From DAITAZ01 sp036824045 (GTDB lineage: Bacteria > Pseudomonadota > Gammaproteobacteria > Burkholderiales > Rhodocyclaceae), in the NCBI GenBank assembly GCA_036824045.1, contig DAITAZ010000010.1, positions 30,463 through 94,462 on the forward strand: DNA of 64,000 nt, read 5' to 3'. The notes under the pieces are model-generated. The model was not told where the DNA came from and did not search any database. It saw only the letters and a list, made by a program, of their open reading frames with translations. The position numbers were made by a program, and so were the translations under genes. Within the stretch, counting starts at the first letter, position 1. Every line of letters begins with the position of its first letter. Positions 34,965 to 43,482 of the stretch are shown piece after piece.

Positions 34965-35009
34965 GGCAACCTCCTTTGCTGGATTCTCGAACTTGGCTCA
35001 TGCCACGGT

Positions 35010-35050
35010 TTGACACAAGTCAATCAGCCCGAGGGTTCGGTTTCTATAAT
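35010..35050 (+). promoter_or_regulatory. FNR/ANR-type box and -10 of the uspA-hemerythrin operon
   Basis: TTGAC-ACAA-GTCAA (35010-35023) is a perfect dyad with the FNR/ANR layout (consensus TTGAT-N4-ATCAA; the C/G form is a common variant). A perfect TATAAT follows at 35045-35050. The box centre is 28.5 bp from the -10, which puts it at about -41 from the start: class II activation. No -35 is present, as expected for an activator-dependent promoter. Confidence 0.8.
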
Positions 35051-35077
35051 GCCTGCAGTCATCGTGGAGGGGTTGTC

Positions 35078-35524
35078 ATGTTCAAGCATTTGCTCGTACC
35101 CACCGACGGATCCGAACTCTCCACCAGCACCGTGGACAGGGCGATCACGTTTGCCCGTGAAGCCAAGGCCCGGATCACTTTCTTTTATGCCCGCCCGGAT
35201 TATCCGGTCTCGTTCTACGGCGAGGGGGCGCTCATCGATCCCACTTCGCCGGAACAGTTCGCCCGGATGACCGAAACCCAGGCCAATGAAATCCTGGCGC
35301 AGGCCACCGAGAAGGCTGCCGCAGCCGGTGTGGAGGCCCAGGGGAAGAACGCAGTGCATGATCTTCCCTATCAGGCCATCATTGATGCCGCCGTGGCCGA
35401 AGGTTGCGACCTCATCTTCATGGCCTCCCACGGGCGCCGCGGCTTGGCCGGGCTGTTGCTAGGCTCGGAAACGCAAAAGGTGCTGACCCATTCGACGATC
35501 CCGGTTCTGGTCTATCGCGGGTAG
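35078..35524 (+). CDS. Universal stress protein (UspA family)
   Basis: The ATG at 35078 follows GGAGGGG and gives 148 aa. A single Usp domain with N-terminal HLLVPTDGSELS and the ATP-loop motif SHGRRGLAGLLLGSETQKVL. ANR/FNR-controlled Usp proteins are known to help anaerobic survival, and the FNR-type box upstream fits that. It is followed 29 bp later by a hemerythrin gene. Confidence 0.93.
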   Translation: MFKHLLVPTDGSELSTSTVDRAITFAREAKARITFFYARPDYPVSFYGEGALIDPTSPEQFARMTETQANEILAQATEKAAAAGVEAQGKNAVHDLPYQAIIDAAVAEGCDLIFMASHGRRGLAGLLLGSETQKVLTHSTIPVLVYRG

Positions 35525-35553
35525 TCGCAAACCGTTCGCAGCCGGGTTTAACC

Positions 35554-36159
35554 ATGCTCAATCGCGCAGTCGCTATCATTGAGGACGAGCATCGTTCGCT
35601 GGTAGCCGTGGGCCATGGCCTGCATTACGTTCTGGAAACCGCCCATCAAGGGAAGCGGGACCCCGACTTCAAGCTGCTGTGGGCAATGCTTTACTACCTC
35701 GAGATGTTTCCAGAGCGGTTGCATCACCCGAAGGAAGATCAGTATCTCTTCGCGAAGCTTCGCCTGCGCGCGCCCGAGGCTGACCGTGTCATCGCGGGGT
35801 TGACACGGGAGCACCTGGGTGACGGGGCGTTGCTGGTGGAACTGACGCGGCTGCTAGGGCATTTTGAAGCTGGCGTACCAAGAAGTTATGAACGGCTGCT
35901 GGGCGCGGTGGAGCGCTTTTCCAAACTCATGCAGGAGCACATCGAGCAGGAGGAGAAGCAGGTCTTCCCTCTGGCGCGCGCGCATCTGCTGCCGGAAGAC
36001 TGGGTGGAAATCGCTGAGGCCTTCGGGGAAAACGGAGACCCTCGATTCCGCGGTGAAAACCGCAAGGAACTCCACGAAATGTTCGAGCGCATTGTGAACC
36101 TCGCGCCACCTCCGATAGGCGTTGGCCCTGACTCCACCGCCTCCACGGTCAGGGCATGA
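35554..36159 (+). CDS. Hemerythrin-domain protein
   Basis: The ATG at 35554 gives 201 aa; the ribosome site is weak. A four-helix hemerythrin domain carries the di-iron ligands: His13 (EDEHRSL), His57/58 with Glu61 (RLHHPKED), a central His (TREHLGDG) and HIEQEEKQVFP near residue 130. Such proteins sense or buffer O2 or NO or help Fe-S repair. Its place behind uspA and an FNR-type promoter suggests a role when oxygen falls. It overlaps the next gene by 4 bp. Confidence 0.9.
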   Translation: MLNRAVAIIEDEHRSLVAVGHGLHYVLETAHQGKRDPDFKLLWAMLYYLEMFPERLHHPKEDQYLFAKLRLRAPEADRVIAGLTREHLGDGALLVELTRLLGHFEAGVPRSYERLLGAVERFSKLMQEHIEQEEKQVFPLARAHLLPEDWVEIAEAFGENGDPRFRGENRKELHEMFERIVNLAPPPIGVGPDSTASTVRA

Positions 36160-36449
36160 GTTCAGCCCCTGCCCTCAGCCGCTATTGCCGCGGGGGCTGC
36201 ACGTTGCTGGGGTTGATACTCGTTGTGCTGGGGGTTGATCTGACTTTGCTCGGAATGGACTGGGCGGCAATCAGCCTGTTGGTTTCAGGCGCCATCGTCC
36301 TAGTCCTGCCCGGGATATCCGGCCCTGCCGGCCTGAACCGGGGTTTCGGATCGTGGCTGGACTGGTTGGGCGAACCGTCCGCAACCAAGGCTGAGCCAGC
36401 CCTGCCTTCCGCCTCGCCGGTCATCGAGCAGCAAAGCCACGGCTGTTGA
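36156..36449 (+). CDS. Small two-helix membrane protein, hypothetical
   Basis: 97 aa; the ATG overlaps the hemerythrin stop (ATGA). Two hydrophobic segments (GGCTLLGLILVVLGVDLTLL and AAISLLVSGAIVLVLPGISG) are followed by a Pro/Ser/Ala-rich cytoplasmic or periplasmic tail. No family recognised. Translational coupling makes it part of the uspA-hemerythrin unit. Confidence 0.75.
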   Translation: MSSAPALSRYCRGGCTLLGLILVVLGVDLTLLGMDWAAISLLVSGAIVLVLPGISGPAGLNRGFGSWLDWLGEPSATKAEPALPSASPVIEQQSHGC

Positions 36450-36764
36450 TCCGCCCGCCTGCTGAAATCTGTATCAATCGGAACAATGTCGCTCTCCGGC
36501 GCCGCAAGCACCGGGGGGCGTTTCCACTTGCGCTGACGGTCTTCCGCGGGCCGCATTTCACGCATTCCTCCTTCCCTCGCCCTCGGCTCCTGGGCGGCAT
36601 TCCGCCCCTCAAAGCCTAAGACGCTCAATTCCCTAGGGTTTCCTGCCGTTAGTGACTCCAGATCACCCGCTCCGTATTGGAGCCGGGCACAGATATCAGC
36701 CATGAACGCCGTGTGAGCGACTTGCCTTCTAGCAAATCGCGGAGTTCAAGGGGGAGAAAACGGG
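36450..36764 (+). other. Leader/intergenic region before pgaABCD
   Basis: 315 bp without a credible gene. I see no confident sigma-70 promoter. A hairpin (GCTCC-GTATT-GGAGC with a bulged extension, about 36667-36688) and several GGA triplets are present. The last runs into the start codon: GGGGGAGAAAACGGGATGT, where GGGATGT matches the core of the CsrA site consensus (ARGGAUGU). In E. coli, pgaA translation is repressed by CsrA at its leader; similar control here is an inference. Confidence 0.4.
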
Positions 36765-39236
36765 ATGTCTTACCTGAACGAACTGGGGCCGAGAGCGCTG
36801 CTCACCTCCGCTCTGGCCTTGTTGGCGGCCTGCCCGCCAACCGTCGACGCCGCAGGACGTCGAGGCAAGGAGAACGCTACGCCCACCACCAGCGGGGCAG
36901 CTCTTGACCGGGTGCATGAATCGGCTCTGGCCGCAGCCAAGGCAGACCGCCTGCCCGAGGCGGTAGCGACGATGGCCCGGCTGGTAAACGAACGCCCCGA
37001 CATCCTCAAATTTCGTTACGACTACATCGCCCTCCTACACTGGAATGGTCAGCACAAGGAAGCCATTCTTGAGGGTAGCCGCATCGACCTCGGCAAGGCT
37101 CCCAGCTATGTACTGGAAGCCCTCGCCCGTTCGGCAAGCGCAGTGGGCCGCAATGAAGACGCCCTCAAGCTTTACAACGCCGTGATCCGCCGGGAGCCTG
37201 CGCGCGAGGAAGCGCTTGTACCAAAGGTCTGGCTATTCAACGATCAGGAGCGCTGGGAAGATGCGCGCAGGGCCGGCGCAGACGCCACCCGGGTGCTGCC
37301 GAAATCGGATGACGCCTGGTTGGCCTACGCCTACGCGTTGCGCCACGGGGGTGACCTTGCACAAGCACTGATGGCTTACATGAGGGCTGCGGATCTCGCG
37401 CCTGACAACAAGGATGCCCGCCTCGGCCAGGTACTGACTCTTGAAGCCCTGGGTGCTCCGCACCTCGCCAACGAAATCCTGCGCAAACATCCCGGGCTAG
37501 TCGATCCGGACGATCAGATCCGCCTGCAGCAGCAAAAGGCGGCCCACACACTGGGCTGGGGCCCTGCTGACCCGGACCTGAGGAACCTCCGCTATCGCAA
37601 TACCGATCTTGCACTGCAGCACATGGAGGACAACCTCAAGCTCATTCAGGCCCAAGGCAAGAAAGACACGCCTGCGTGGCAAGAACAGCTCTTCGACAAG
37701 ATTGTGGCACTCAACGCCCGTCGCAAGCACGAGGAAACCGTCCGGCTGTATGAGGATCTGGTCCAGCGCAAAATCACGCTCCCGGACTACGCCCGGGGGG
37801 CCGCGGCGGGCTCTTACGCGGCGCTGCACAAGCCCGCCCAGGCTCTGGCCTTGTTCGACGAACTGCTGAAGGAACAGCCGACCGATTTTGACTGGCGCAT
37901 CGGCCGCTTTTACGCACTGTCGGACCTGGAGCGCATGGATGAAGCCTTTGCGGCAATCGACGCGATCGCCAGCGATGTCAACGCCCAGCCGGACCCCACG
38001 ACCTGGAGGGGGCGCCGTAGCAAGCCTCACCTGGTCGAAGCACTGACCACCCAAGCCATGAGCCGTGCCTACGCGGAGCAACTGGCGGCGGCCAATCGAA
38101 TGCTGGACGAGGTGATGCGCAAACACCCCTACAGCCCGAGCGTGCAAACATCCCAAGGCTTCGTCAAAGCCTGGCGGGGGCACCCCCGCGCGGCGGAACA
38201 GGACTTCAACGGTGCGCTGGCAGTGGATCCCCGCAATCGGGATGCCGCAATCGGCCGCATTGACGCACTGGCGACCACAGGACGGCTCAAGGAAGCCCGG
38301 CGGGCGCTCCAGGCCCTGGAGGCGGACGATCCCGATCACGAGCGGGTCCGAGAGGCCCGCCGCCGTCAGGACGTCAGGGACATGCCTGAGGTCAACCTCA
38401 GTCTTGTTCGCAATGCCGACCGAAACGGCCGTGGCCTGATCGCCGAGGCCTACGTTTACTCCCCGCCCCTGGACGATTCCCTGCGGCTCTACGGTCATCT
38501 GCGCAACACCAACGGGCGTGTGTTCGACGACAAGGTCCACGATTTCCGCGCCGGCCTGGGAGTCGAGTTCACTGCTCACAATGTGTCCGGCAGCGTCGAG
38601 GCACAGCGGGTCGGATACCGGCGAGAAACCGCGGGAATCGGACGGCTCAACGTGGATCTGAGCGACCAGTGGCATTGGCGATCGGGGTTTGAGAGCCGCG
38701 CGAGTGACATTGCCTACCAGGCGATGCGCGCGGGGATCGGTGCGCGATCGGTCAACACCGGGCTGACCTGGCGGCAGGACGAACGCAGAGCGCTCTCGGT
38801 GGACATGCGTCGCATGCACTACACGGACGGCAACCAGCGTAGTGAAACCTCGGCCAACTGGCACGAACTTTGGGTGGCAGGGCCTCGCTACCGAGTGTCC
38901 ACAGACGCCCGGATCGGCACCAGCCGCAACACCAAGACCGATGCGGTGTACTTCAATCCGGCCAGCGATCGGTCCCTGGGAGTGGAGTCTCTGGTGGAGT
39001 GGCTCGGTTTTCGCGACTACAACCGTTCCCTGTGGCACGCGGTCGGGCTCAACCTGGGCAGCTATGCACAGGAAGGCTTCAGCGCCAAACCGACCATGGG
39101 CCTGAAGTACGAGATGCGTTACCGAATGGACGATCAAACCGAGTTGGCCGGGGGCTACGGGATCAACCGCCGCACCTACGACGGCAACTACACCACGCTC
39201 CACAACGTGTTCCTGAACTTCAACCGGAGATTCTGA
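36765..39236 (+). CDS. pgaA: Poly-beta-1,6-GlcNAc export porin PgaA
   Basis: 823 aa (E. coli PgaA 807). A short signal peptide-like start (ALLTSALALLAACPPTVDA) is followed by tetratricopeptide repeats over about residues 40-520 (EAVATMARLVNERPDILKFR, DLAQALMAYMRAADLAPDNK). A C-terminal 16-strand beta-barrel domain (about 535-823) ends in the outer-membrane signature NVFLNFNRRF with terminal Phe. It exports deacetylated PGA across the outer membrane. GGAG is 9 bp before the ATG. The stop overlaps the pgaB start (TGATG). Confidence 0.95.
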   Translation: MSYLNELGPRALLTSALALLAACPPTVDAAGRRGKENATPTTSGAALDRVHESALAAAKADRLPEAVATMARLVNERPDILKFRYDYIALLHWNGQHKEAILEGSRIDLGKAPSYVLEALARSASAVGRNEDALKLYNAVIRREPAREEALVPKVWLFNDQERWEDARRAGADATRVLPKSDDAWLAYAYALRHGGDLAQALMAYMRAADLAPDNKDARLGQVLTLEALGAPHLANEILRKHPGLVDPDDQIRLQQQKAAHTLGWGPADPDLRNLRYRNTDLALQHMEDNLKLIQAQGKKDTPAWQEQLFDKIVALNARRKHEETVRLYEDLVQRKITLPDYARGAAAGSYAALHKPAQALALFDELLKEQPTDFDWRIGRFYALSDLERMDEAFAAIDAIASDVNAQPDPTTWRGRRSKPHLVEALTTQAMSRAYAEQLAAANRMLDEVMRKHPYSPSVQTSQGFVKAWRGHPRAAEQDFNGALAVDPRNRDAAIGRIDALATTGRLKEARRALQALEADDPDHERVREARRRQDVRDMPEVNLSLVRNADRNGRGLIAEAYVYSPPLDDSLRLYGHLRNTNGRVFDDKVHDFRAGLGVEFTAHNVSGSVEAQRVGYRRETAGIGRLNVDLSDQWHWRSGFESRASDIAYQAMRAGIGARSVNTGLTWRQDERRALSVDMRRMHYTDGNQRSETSANWHELWVAGPRYRVSTDARIGTSRNTKTDAVYFNPASDRSLGVESLVEWLGFRDYNRSLWHAVGLNLGSYAQEGFSAKPTMGLKYEMRYRMDDQTELAGGYGINRRTYDGNYTTLHNVFLNFNRRF

Positions 39237-40918
39237 TGAAGTTCGTGCGCCTCCTCTTCCTGTTGCTTTCCATGATGACCGCGGCACTGGCCTCCGCCGG
39301 GCCGAAGGACCGTTATACGGTGCTGTGCTACCACGATGTGGTCGCCTCGCTCCCCGACCAATACTACGGCGATAGCGTTGAAACCGGCCAACTCGCCCGC
39401 CACTTCGCCTGGCTGCGGGAGAACGGCTACAAGGTGATCTCGGCGGACGATCTGCTGGCAGCCCAGCAAGGGCGTCAACCCTTGCCGGAACGGGCGGTGT
39501 TGCTGAGCTTTGATGATGGCTACAGGTCCTTCTACACCCAAGTCTTCCCCCTGCTGCAAGCCTTCAATTACCCGGCCGTGCTGGCGATCGTGGGAGAGTG
39601 GCTGGCAGCCCCTGCCGGGCAAACCGTGGAGTACGGCGACAGCCAGGCCCCCCGGGACAATTTTCTGACCTGGGAGCAAATCCGGGAGATGAAATCCTCG
39701 GGGCTGGTCGAGATTGCCTCCCACTCCTACGGTCTGCACCGGGGCATCATCGGCAATCCCCAAGGCAATTCCATGCCGGCCGCCACCACCCGGCGCTACG
39801 ACGCCGCATCCGGTCAGTACGAAAGCGTTGCGGCCTACCAGGCCCGGGTGCGCGCAGACCTGGCCCGCAACAGTGCGCTCATCGCCAAGGAGACAGGGGC
39901 CCCGCCCAGAATCATGGTGTGGCCCTACGGCAGGCACCAGCAGCCTGTGCTGGACATCGCCCGGGAAGTCGGGATGCCTATCACGATGACGCTCGAGCCC
40001 GGCAGCAACCGCCTGGATGACGGGCTGTCGGCCGTCCGTCGCTATTACATCGAGTCCAATCCTGGCGTACCAGAGGTTGCCGAGCTGATCCGCGATCAGG
40101 ATCAGGCCCCACGCATCCTGCGCGCTATCCATGTGAATCTGGACGATGTGCATCACGACGATGCCACGATTGTTCAGGGCAACATGGATCGCCTGCTCGA
40201 CCGCATTCGCGACCTGGGCGTCAATTCCGTTTTTCTTCACGCCCATAGCGAGAACACCCGCGAAGGCGGTCAATCAGCACTCTATTTCCCGACTGCAGGG
40301 GGACTCCTGCGCGCAGATCTGCTGTCGCACGTGGCTTGGCAGATTGGAACCCGCAGCTCAGCCAAGGTGTTTGGCTGGCTGAAATCAGAGGGGTTGGGCC
40401 TGCCCGCAGGCGGCTACGCAAGTGCCGCGCGGGATCTGGCCTTGCTCAACGCGGTGGACGGGCTGGTGATCGACCTTCCTCCTGGCCAGCCAAACGACTC
40501 GGCTTCGCCGCTGCTCGCAGCGGGGCTGTCGGGGCGACCGCTGTTGGCGACCGGGGTCACCTACTACCCCACACCGCAGCGACTGAGCCAAAAGCGACCT
40601 CCCGAGGCGCAGTGGCTGGTGCTTCGGCCCACGGCAACCGATCTGGACGCAGGGGCCGAAACTAACTTTCCGCCAGCGTGGCTAAAGGCGGTGGCAAGGG
40701 GCGACCGAATCTACGTGGATATCCCGGCCCGGGGCACCAGTGCAGCGGACCGGCACGAGGGAGCATTGGGCCAACGACTGCGGGCTCTGCAAGCCAAGGG
40801 AATCACCTCGTTCGGATATCACCCGGATGACTATCTGGCGAAGCAACCACCGCTGGAAGAGGTGCTGTTCGCAACCAGCGTCAAGCGCATGTTCTCCACC
40901 CGCCTGCAGGCGGAATGA
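39236..40918 (+). CDS. pgaB: Poly-beta-1,6-GlcNAc N-deacetylase PgaB, shortened variant
   Basis: The ATG at 39236 gives 560 aa, about 110 less than E. coli PgaB (672). The NodB-type deacetylase domain is intact: base and metal aspartates Asp93-Asp94 (LLSFDDGYRS) and metal histidines His163 and His168 (ASHSYGLH). The C-terminal domain begins (VNLDDVHHDD, VAWQIGTRS) and ends (SFGYHPDDYL) like PgaB, but the middle is contracted. Where E. coli has FDGILFHDDALL, this protein reads VDGLVIDLPPGQ, so the glycoside-hydrolase (GH153) acid appears lost. The signal peptide (LFLLLSMMTAALASAG) has no lipobox cysteine, unlike E. coli PgaB, which is a lipoprotein. It probably deacetylates PGA but does not cut it. 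Confidence 0.93.
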   Translation: MKFVRLLFLLLSMMTAALASAGPKDRYTVLCYHDVVASLPDQYYGDSVETGQLARHFAWLRENGYKVISADDLLAAQQGRQPLPERAVLLSFDDGYRSFYTQVFPLLQAFNYPAVLAIVGEWLAAPAGQTVEYGDSQAPRDNFLTWEQIREMKSSGLVEIASHSYGLHRGIIGNPQGNSMPAATTRRYDAASGQYESVAAYQARVRADLARNSALIAKETGAPPRIMVWPYGRHQQPVLDIAREVGMPITMTLEPGSNRLDDGLSAVRRYYIESNPGVPEVAELIRDQDQAPRILRAIHVNLDDVHHDDATIVQGNMDRLLDRIRDLGVNSVFLHAHSENTREGGQSALYFPTAGGLLRADLLSHVAWQIGTRSSAKVFGWLKSEGLGLPAGGYASAARDLALLNAVDGLVIDLPPGQPNDSASPLLAAGLSGRPLLATGVTYYPTPQRLSQKRPPEAQWLVLRPTATDLDAGAETNFPPAWLKAVARGDRIYVDIPARGTSAADRHEGALGQRLRALQAKGITSFGYHPDDYLAKQPPLEEVLFATSVKRMFSTRLQAE

Positions 40919-40936
40919 CGGAAGCCGAGGTCCAGC

Positions 40937-42217
40937 ATGTACCCCTGGTTGGAAGGCCTGAGCGAGGCACTGTTCGAGTTCGTGTTCCTGTATCCACTCG
41001 CCATGAGCTACGTGTGGATGGTGGGCGCGTTGATATTCTGGTGGAACTTCGAACGCAAGAGCCCCCCCCTGAACAAGGTGCTGGAGCTGCGCCGCTACCC
41101 CAAGGTCGCGATCGTCATCCCCTGCTTCAACGAGGAAGCGGATCTGGAAGAAACGATCGCCAATACCTTGGAGCACGACTACCCCGCATTTGAAGTCATT
41201 GCGATCAATGATGGCTCCACCGACCGCACCGGCGAAATCCTAGACCGCCTGGCAGCGGCGGACCCCCGGCTGCGCGTAATCCACCAGGCCCGCAACCAGG
41301 GCAAAGCCATGGCGCTGAACATGGCGGCGGTGATGACTGACGCGGAATTACTCCTGTGCATTGACGGCGATGCCCTCTTATCCCCCGATGCGGCACGACG
41401 GATGGTGTATCACTTCCTGAAAGCCCCCCGGGTTGGAGCGGTCACCGGAAACCCCCGCGTGCGGACCCGCTCCAGCCTTCTGGGGCTGATCCAGGTGGGT
41501 GAGTTTTCGTCCATCATCGGCTTGCTCAAGCGCGCCCAGCGTGCGTATGGCCGGCTGTTCACGGCTTCCGGGGTGATCACCATGTTCCGCCGCAGTGCCC
41601 TGCATGAAGTTGGCTACTGGTCCAAGGACATGCTCACCGAGGACACGGACATTTCCTGGAAGTTGCAATTGGCTCACTGGAGCATCCATTTCGAACCCTC
41701 GGCGGTGTGCTGGATCCTCATGCCGGAAACACTGAAAGGGCTGTGGCGACAACGCCTGCGCTGGGCCATGGGCGGCTGCCAGATGGTGCTGCGCTACGCC
41801 TCCATGTGGGGACTGTGGCGCAAACGCAGGATGTGGCCGATCTACGTGGAGTTCATGGCCTCTCTGCTGTGGTCCTACGCCATGCTGGCCACGCTCATCC
41901 TGTGGGTGCTGAGCGTATTCCAGTTGCCCTTGCACGGATTTGAAGTGGACGCAATCCTCCCCCGCTGGACGGGCGTGATCGTGGGCACCACGTGCCTGCT
42001 CCAGATCGGACTCGCGCTCTGGCTCGATCGACCCTACGACAAGCGTCTCTTTCGCACATTGTTCTGGGCCATCTGGTATCCCTTGGCTTACTGGACGATC
42101 AACATGCTGACATCCGTCGTCGCATTTCCAAGGGTGCTGATGCGCCGACAGGGCGCCCGCGCAACCTGGGTATCCCCCGACCGGGGGATTCGTACCCAGC
42201 CGAAGGAGGCATCATGA
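40937..42217 (+). CDS. pgaC: Poly-beta-1,6-GlcNAc synthase PgaC
   Basis: 426 aa, GT2 family, inner membrane. Helices at the N-terminus (about 15-37) and a C-terminal group (305-400) flank the catalytic domain: VIPCFNEE, INDGSTDRT, CIDGDALL (DxD), LTEDTD and the QRLRWAMGG processive motif. It polymerises UDP-GlcNAc, in E. coli under direct c-di-GMP control with PgaD. 18 bp after pgaB; overlaps pgaD by 4 bp. Confidence 0.96.
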   Translation: MYPWLEGLSEALFEFVFLYPLAMSYVWMVGALIFWWNFERKSPPLNKVLELRRYPKVAIVIPCFNEEADLEETIANTLEHDYPAFEVIAINDGSTDRTGEILDRLAAADPRLRVIHQARNQGKAMALNMAAVMTDAELLLCIDGDALLSPDAARRMVYHFLKAPRVGAVTGNPRVRTRSSLLGLIQVGEFSSIIGLLKRAQRAYGRLFTASGVITMFRRSALHEVGYWSKDMLTEDTDISWKLQLAHWSIHFEPSAVCWILMPETLKGLWRQRLRWAMGGCQMVLRYASMWGLWRKRRMWPIYVEFMASLLWSYAMLATLILWVLSVFQLPLHGFEVDAILPRWTGVIVGTTCLLQIGLALWLDRPYDKRLFRTLFWAIWYPLAYWTINMLTSVVAFPRVLMRRQGARATWVSPDRGIRTQPKEAS

Positions 42218-42840
42218 GACTGCCCAAGACATCCCGCCCGCTGATACTGGAGATGCCGGATCAGCAAACACCTGGACAACAATTGGCGTCAGGAGCCGTC
42301 ACCGGCTTCTTCTGGTTGGTCTGGTTGTATTTGTGGTTGCCGGTGGTCACGCTGCTTGCCTGGGTATTCGGCCTTTATCGTTTTCACCAGCACATGAATG
42401 TTCTGGGGGGCTGGCAACATTTGATGCGGGACATCAATTTCTACGGCCTGATCTGCGGCGGACTGGCGAGCGGCTTGTTCCTTTGGGCGATGTACAACCG
42501 GCTGCGGTTTCGGGGACGAAAACGGCGTAGTCATCGCCGCCGCATTCCGGTGGAAGAAATCGCAAGCTTCGAGAGGATAGACGCCACCTCGCTCGCTCGC
42601 TGGCAACACTGCCAACGCCTGGTTATTCGTCACACTCAGACGGGTGAGATTGAAGAAGTCGAGGCAAAACGCTCGCTCAAACCACGCGAGCACAAGGAAG
42701 AGGCGAAAGACAGCCGGCCTCGCGCCAGCCTCAAACAGATATTTGACCCCACCCCGGGTGTGCCACCCAGCAAACCCGCAGCCCCTGCTGCGCCCAGCGG
42801 ATCAAGGTCGCGAAAATCCACCCCTGAAGCAGCGCTCTGA
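42214..42840 (+). CDS. pgaD: PGA biosynthesis protein PgaD with extended C-terminus
   Basis: The ATG at 42214 follows GAAGGAGG and gives 208 aa; E. coli PgaD is 137. Two transmembrane helices (about 31-52 and 74-93) have typical PgaD residues: WLYLWLPVVTLLAWVFGLYR and NFYGLICGG. The cytoplasmic C-terminus is about 70 residues longer than E. coli's and is rich in Lys, Arg, Glu and Pro (SLKPREHKEEAKDSRPRASL). PgaD binds c-di-GMP with PgaC and activates synthesis. The function of the tail is unknown. Confidence 0.92.
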   Translation: MRLPKTSRPLILEMPDQQTPGQQLASGAVTGFFWLVWLYLWLPVVTLLAWVFGLYRFHQHMNVLGGWQHLMRDINFYGLICGGLASGLFLWAMYNRLRFRGRKRRSHRRRIPVEEIASFERIDATSLARWQHCQRLVIRHTQTGEIEEVEAKRSLKPREHKEEAKDSRPRASLKQIFDPTPGVPPSKPAAPAAPSGSRSRKSTPEAAL

Positions 42841-42937
42841 ATCGAGGCTCCTCAAGGCCAATCAGCGGTGGTGGCCCCCCCCAAAAAAGGATACGGGGCA
42901 CCGCGGTCCGCCACGACAACTATCGCCGGCTCTGCTC

Positions 42938-43192
42938 TCAATCAGACCCGAGAGTAGGCAGGTGATTGACGTCGCGAGCAGAACGCTGGAAAAAGCATGT
43001 CGTCAGGCTCGACGCAGCGCAGATCACCCAGAATCCGAAGAACCCAATCGAATAGGTGGCGATACGGGAGAAATGGACTACTTCCCCAAATAGGTAAAGC
43101 TCCTGGGGATCGATCAACGTGAAAAACAGCATCTCCGCAATGCCTGCCACGATGAAAGAAGGCCACAAGACCCAAATCAGTTTTCTGCCCAT
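42938..43192 (-). CDS. Small membrane protein next to cbb3 genes, hypothetical
   Basis: The ATG at 43192 with GGAGGTGAT just upstream gives 84 aa. Two hydrophobic segments: LIWVLWPSFIVAGIAEMLFF and ATYSIGFFGFWVICAASSLT; a C-terminal polar tail follows with FFQRSARD. Position behind ccoG-ccoH-DUF3149 suggests a cbb3 accessory role. I recognise no named family. Confidence 0.75.
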   Translation of the reverse strand: MGRKLIWVLWPSFIVAGIAEMLFFTLIDPQELYLFGEVVHFSRIATYSIGFFGFWVICAASSLTTCFFQRSARDVNHLPTLGSD

Positions 43193-43220
43193 ATCACCTC
43201 CCACGATCAAGACCAGGGAA

Positions 43221-43364
43221 CTACTTCATCTTGCTTTGTTGCTCTTCCTCTGCAATTTTCTTGGCAAACATCCACATGAAATAGCCAGCCATCAATAGCA
43301 CGAACAGAATCGTAAACAGGCTGAGCAGCCCAATATCACTGCCAAACAACAGTTTCCAGGCCAT
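43221..43364 (-). CDS. DUF3149 family small membrane protein
   Basis: 47 aa, too short for usual gene finders: MAWKLLFGSDIGLLSLFTIL, then FVLLMAGYFMWMFAKKIAEE and EEQQSKMK. One transmembrane helix with a charged C-terminus matches DUF3149. GGGG lies 7 bp upstream of the ATG. It follows ccoH by 118 bp in the same direction; such peptides are often near cbb3 oxidase genes and might be accessory subunits. Confidence 0.8.
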   Translation of the reverse strand: MAWKLLFGSDIGLLSLFTILFVLLMAGYFMWMFAKKIAEEEQQSKMK

Positions 43365-43482
43365 GACTAACCCCTTCTTGACAAAAAACCGATACCGCGC
43401 GTAGCGCTCACGAATCCTCTGTCGGGGACTGCTGACTTATAGATTGCATCGCGGCCCGCGTCAGCACAAGCCGCGACTCGAT

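Noticed and set aside
36450..36764. c-di-GMP riboswitch in the pgaA leader
   Set aside because: I looked for a GEMM-like structure and saw only a short hairpin and scattered GGA motifs, with none of the conserved riboswitch core.
37497..39287. 596-aa open frame opposite pgaA
   Set aside because: Antisense shadow of a confident outer-membrane porin gene.
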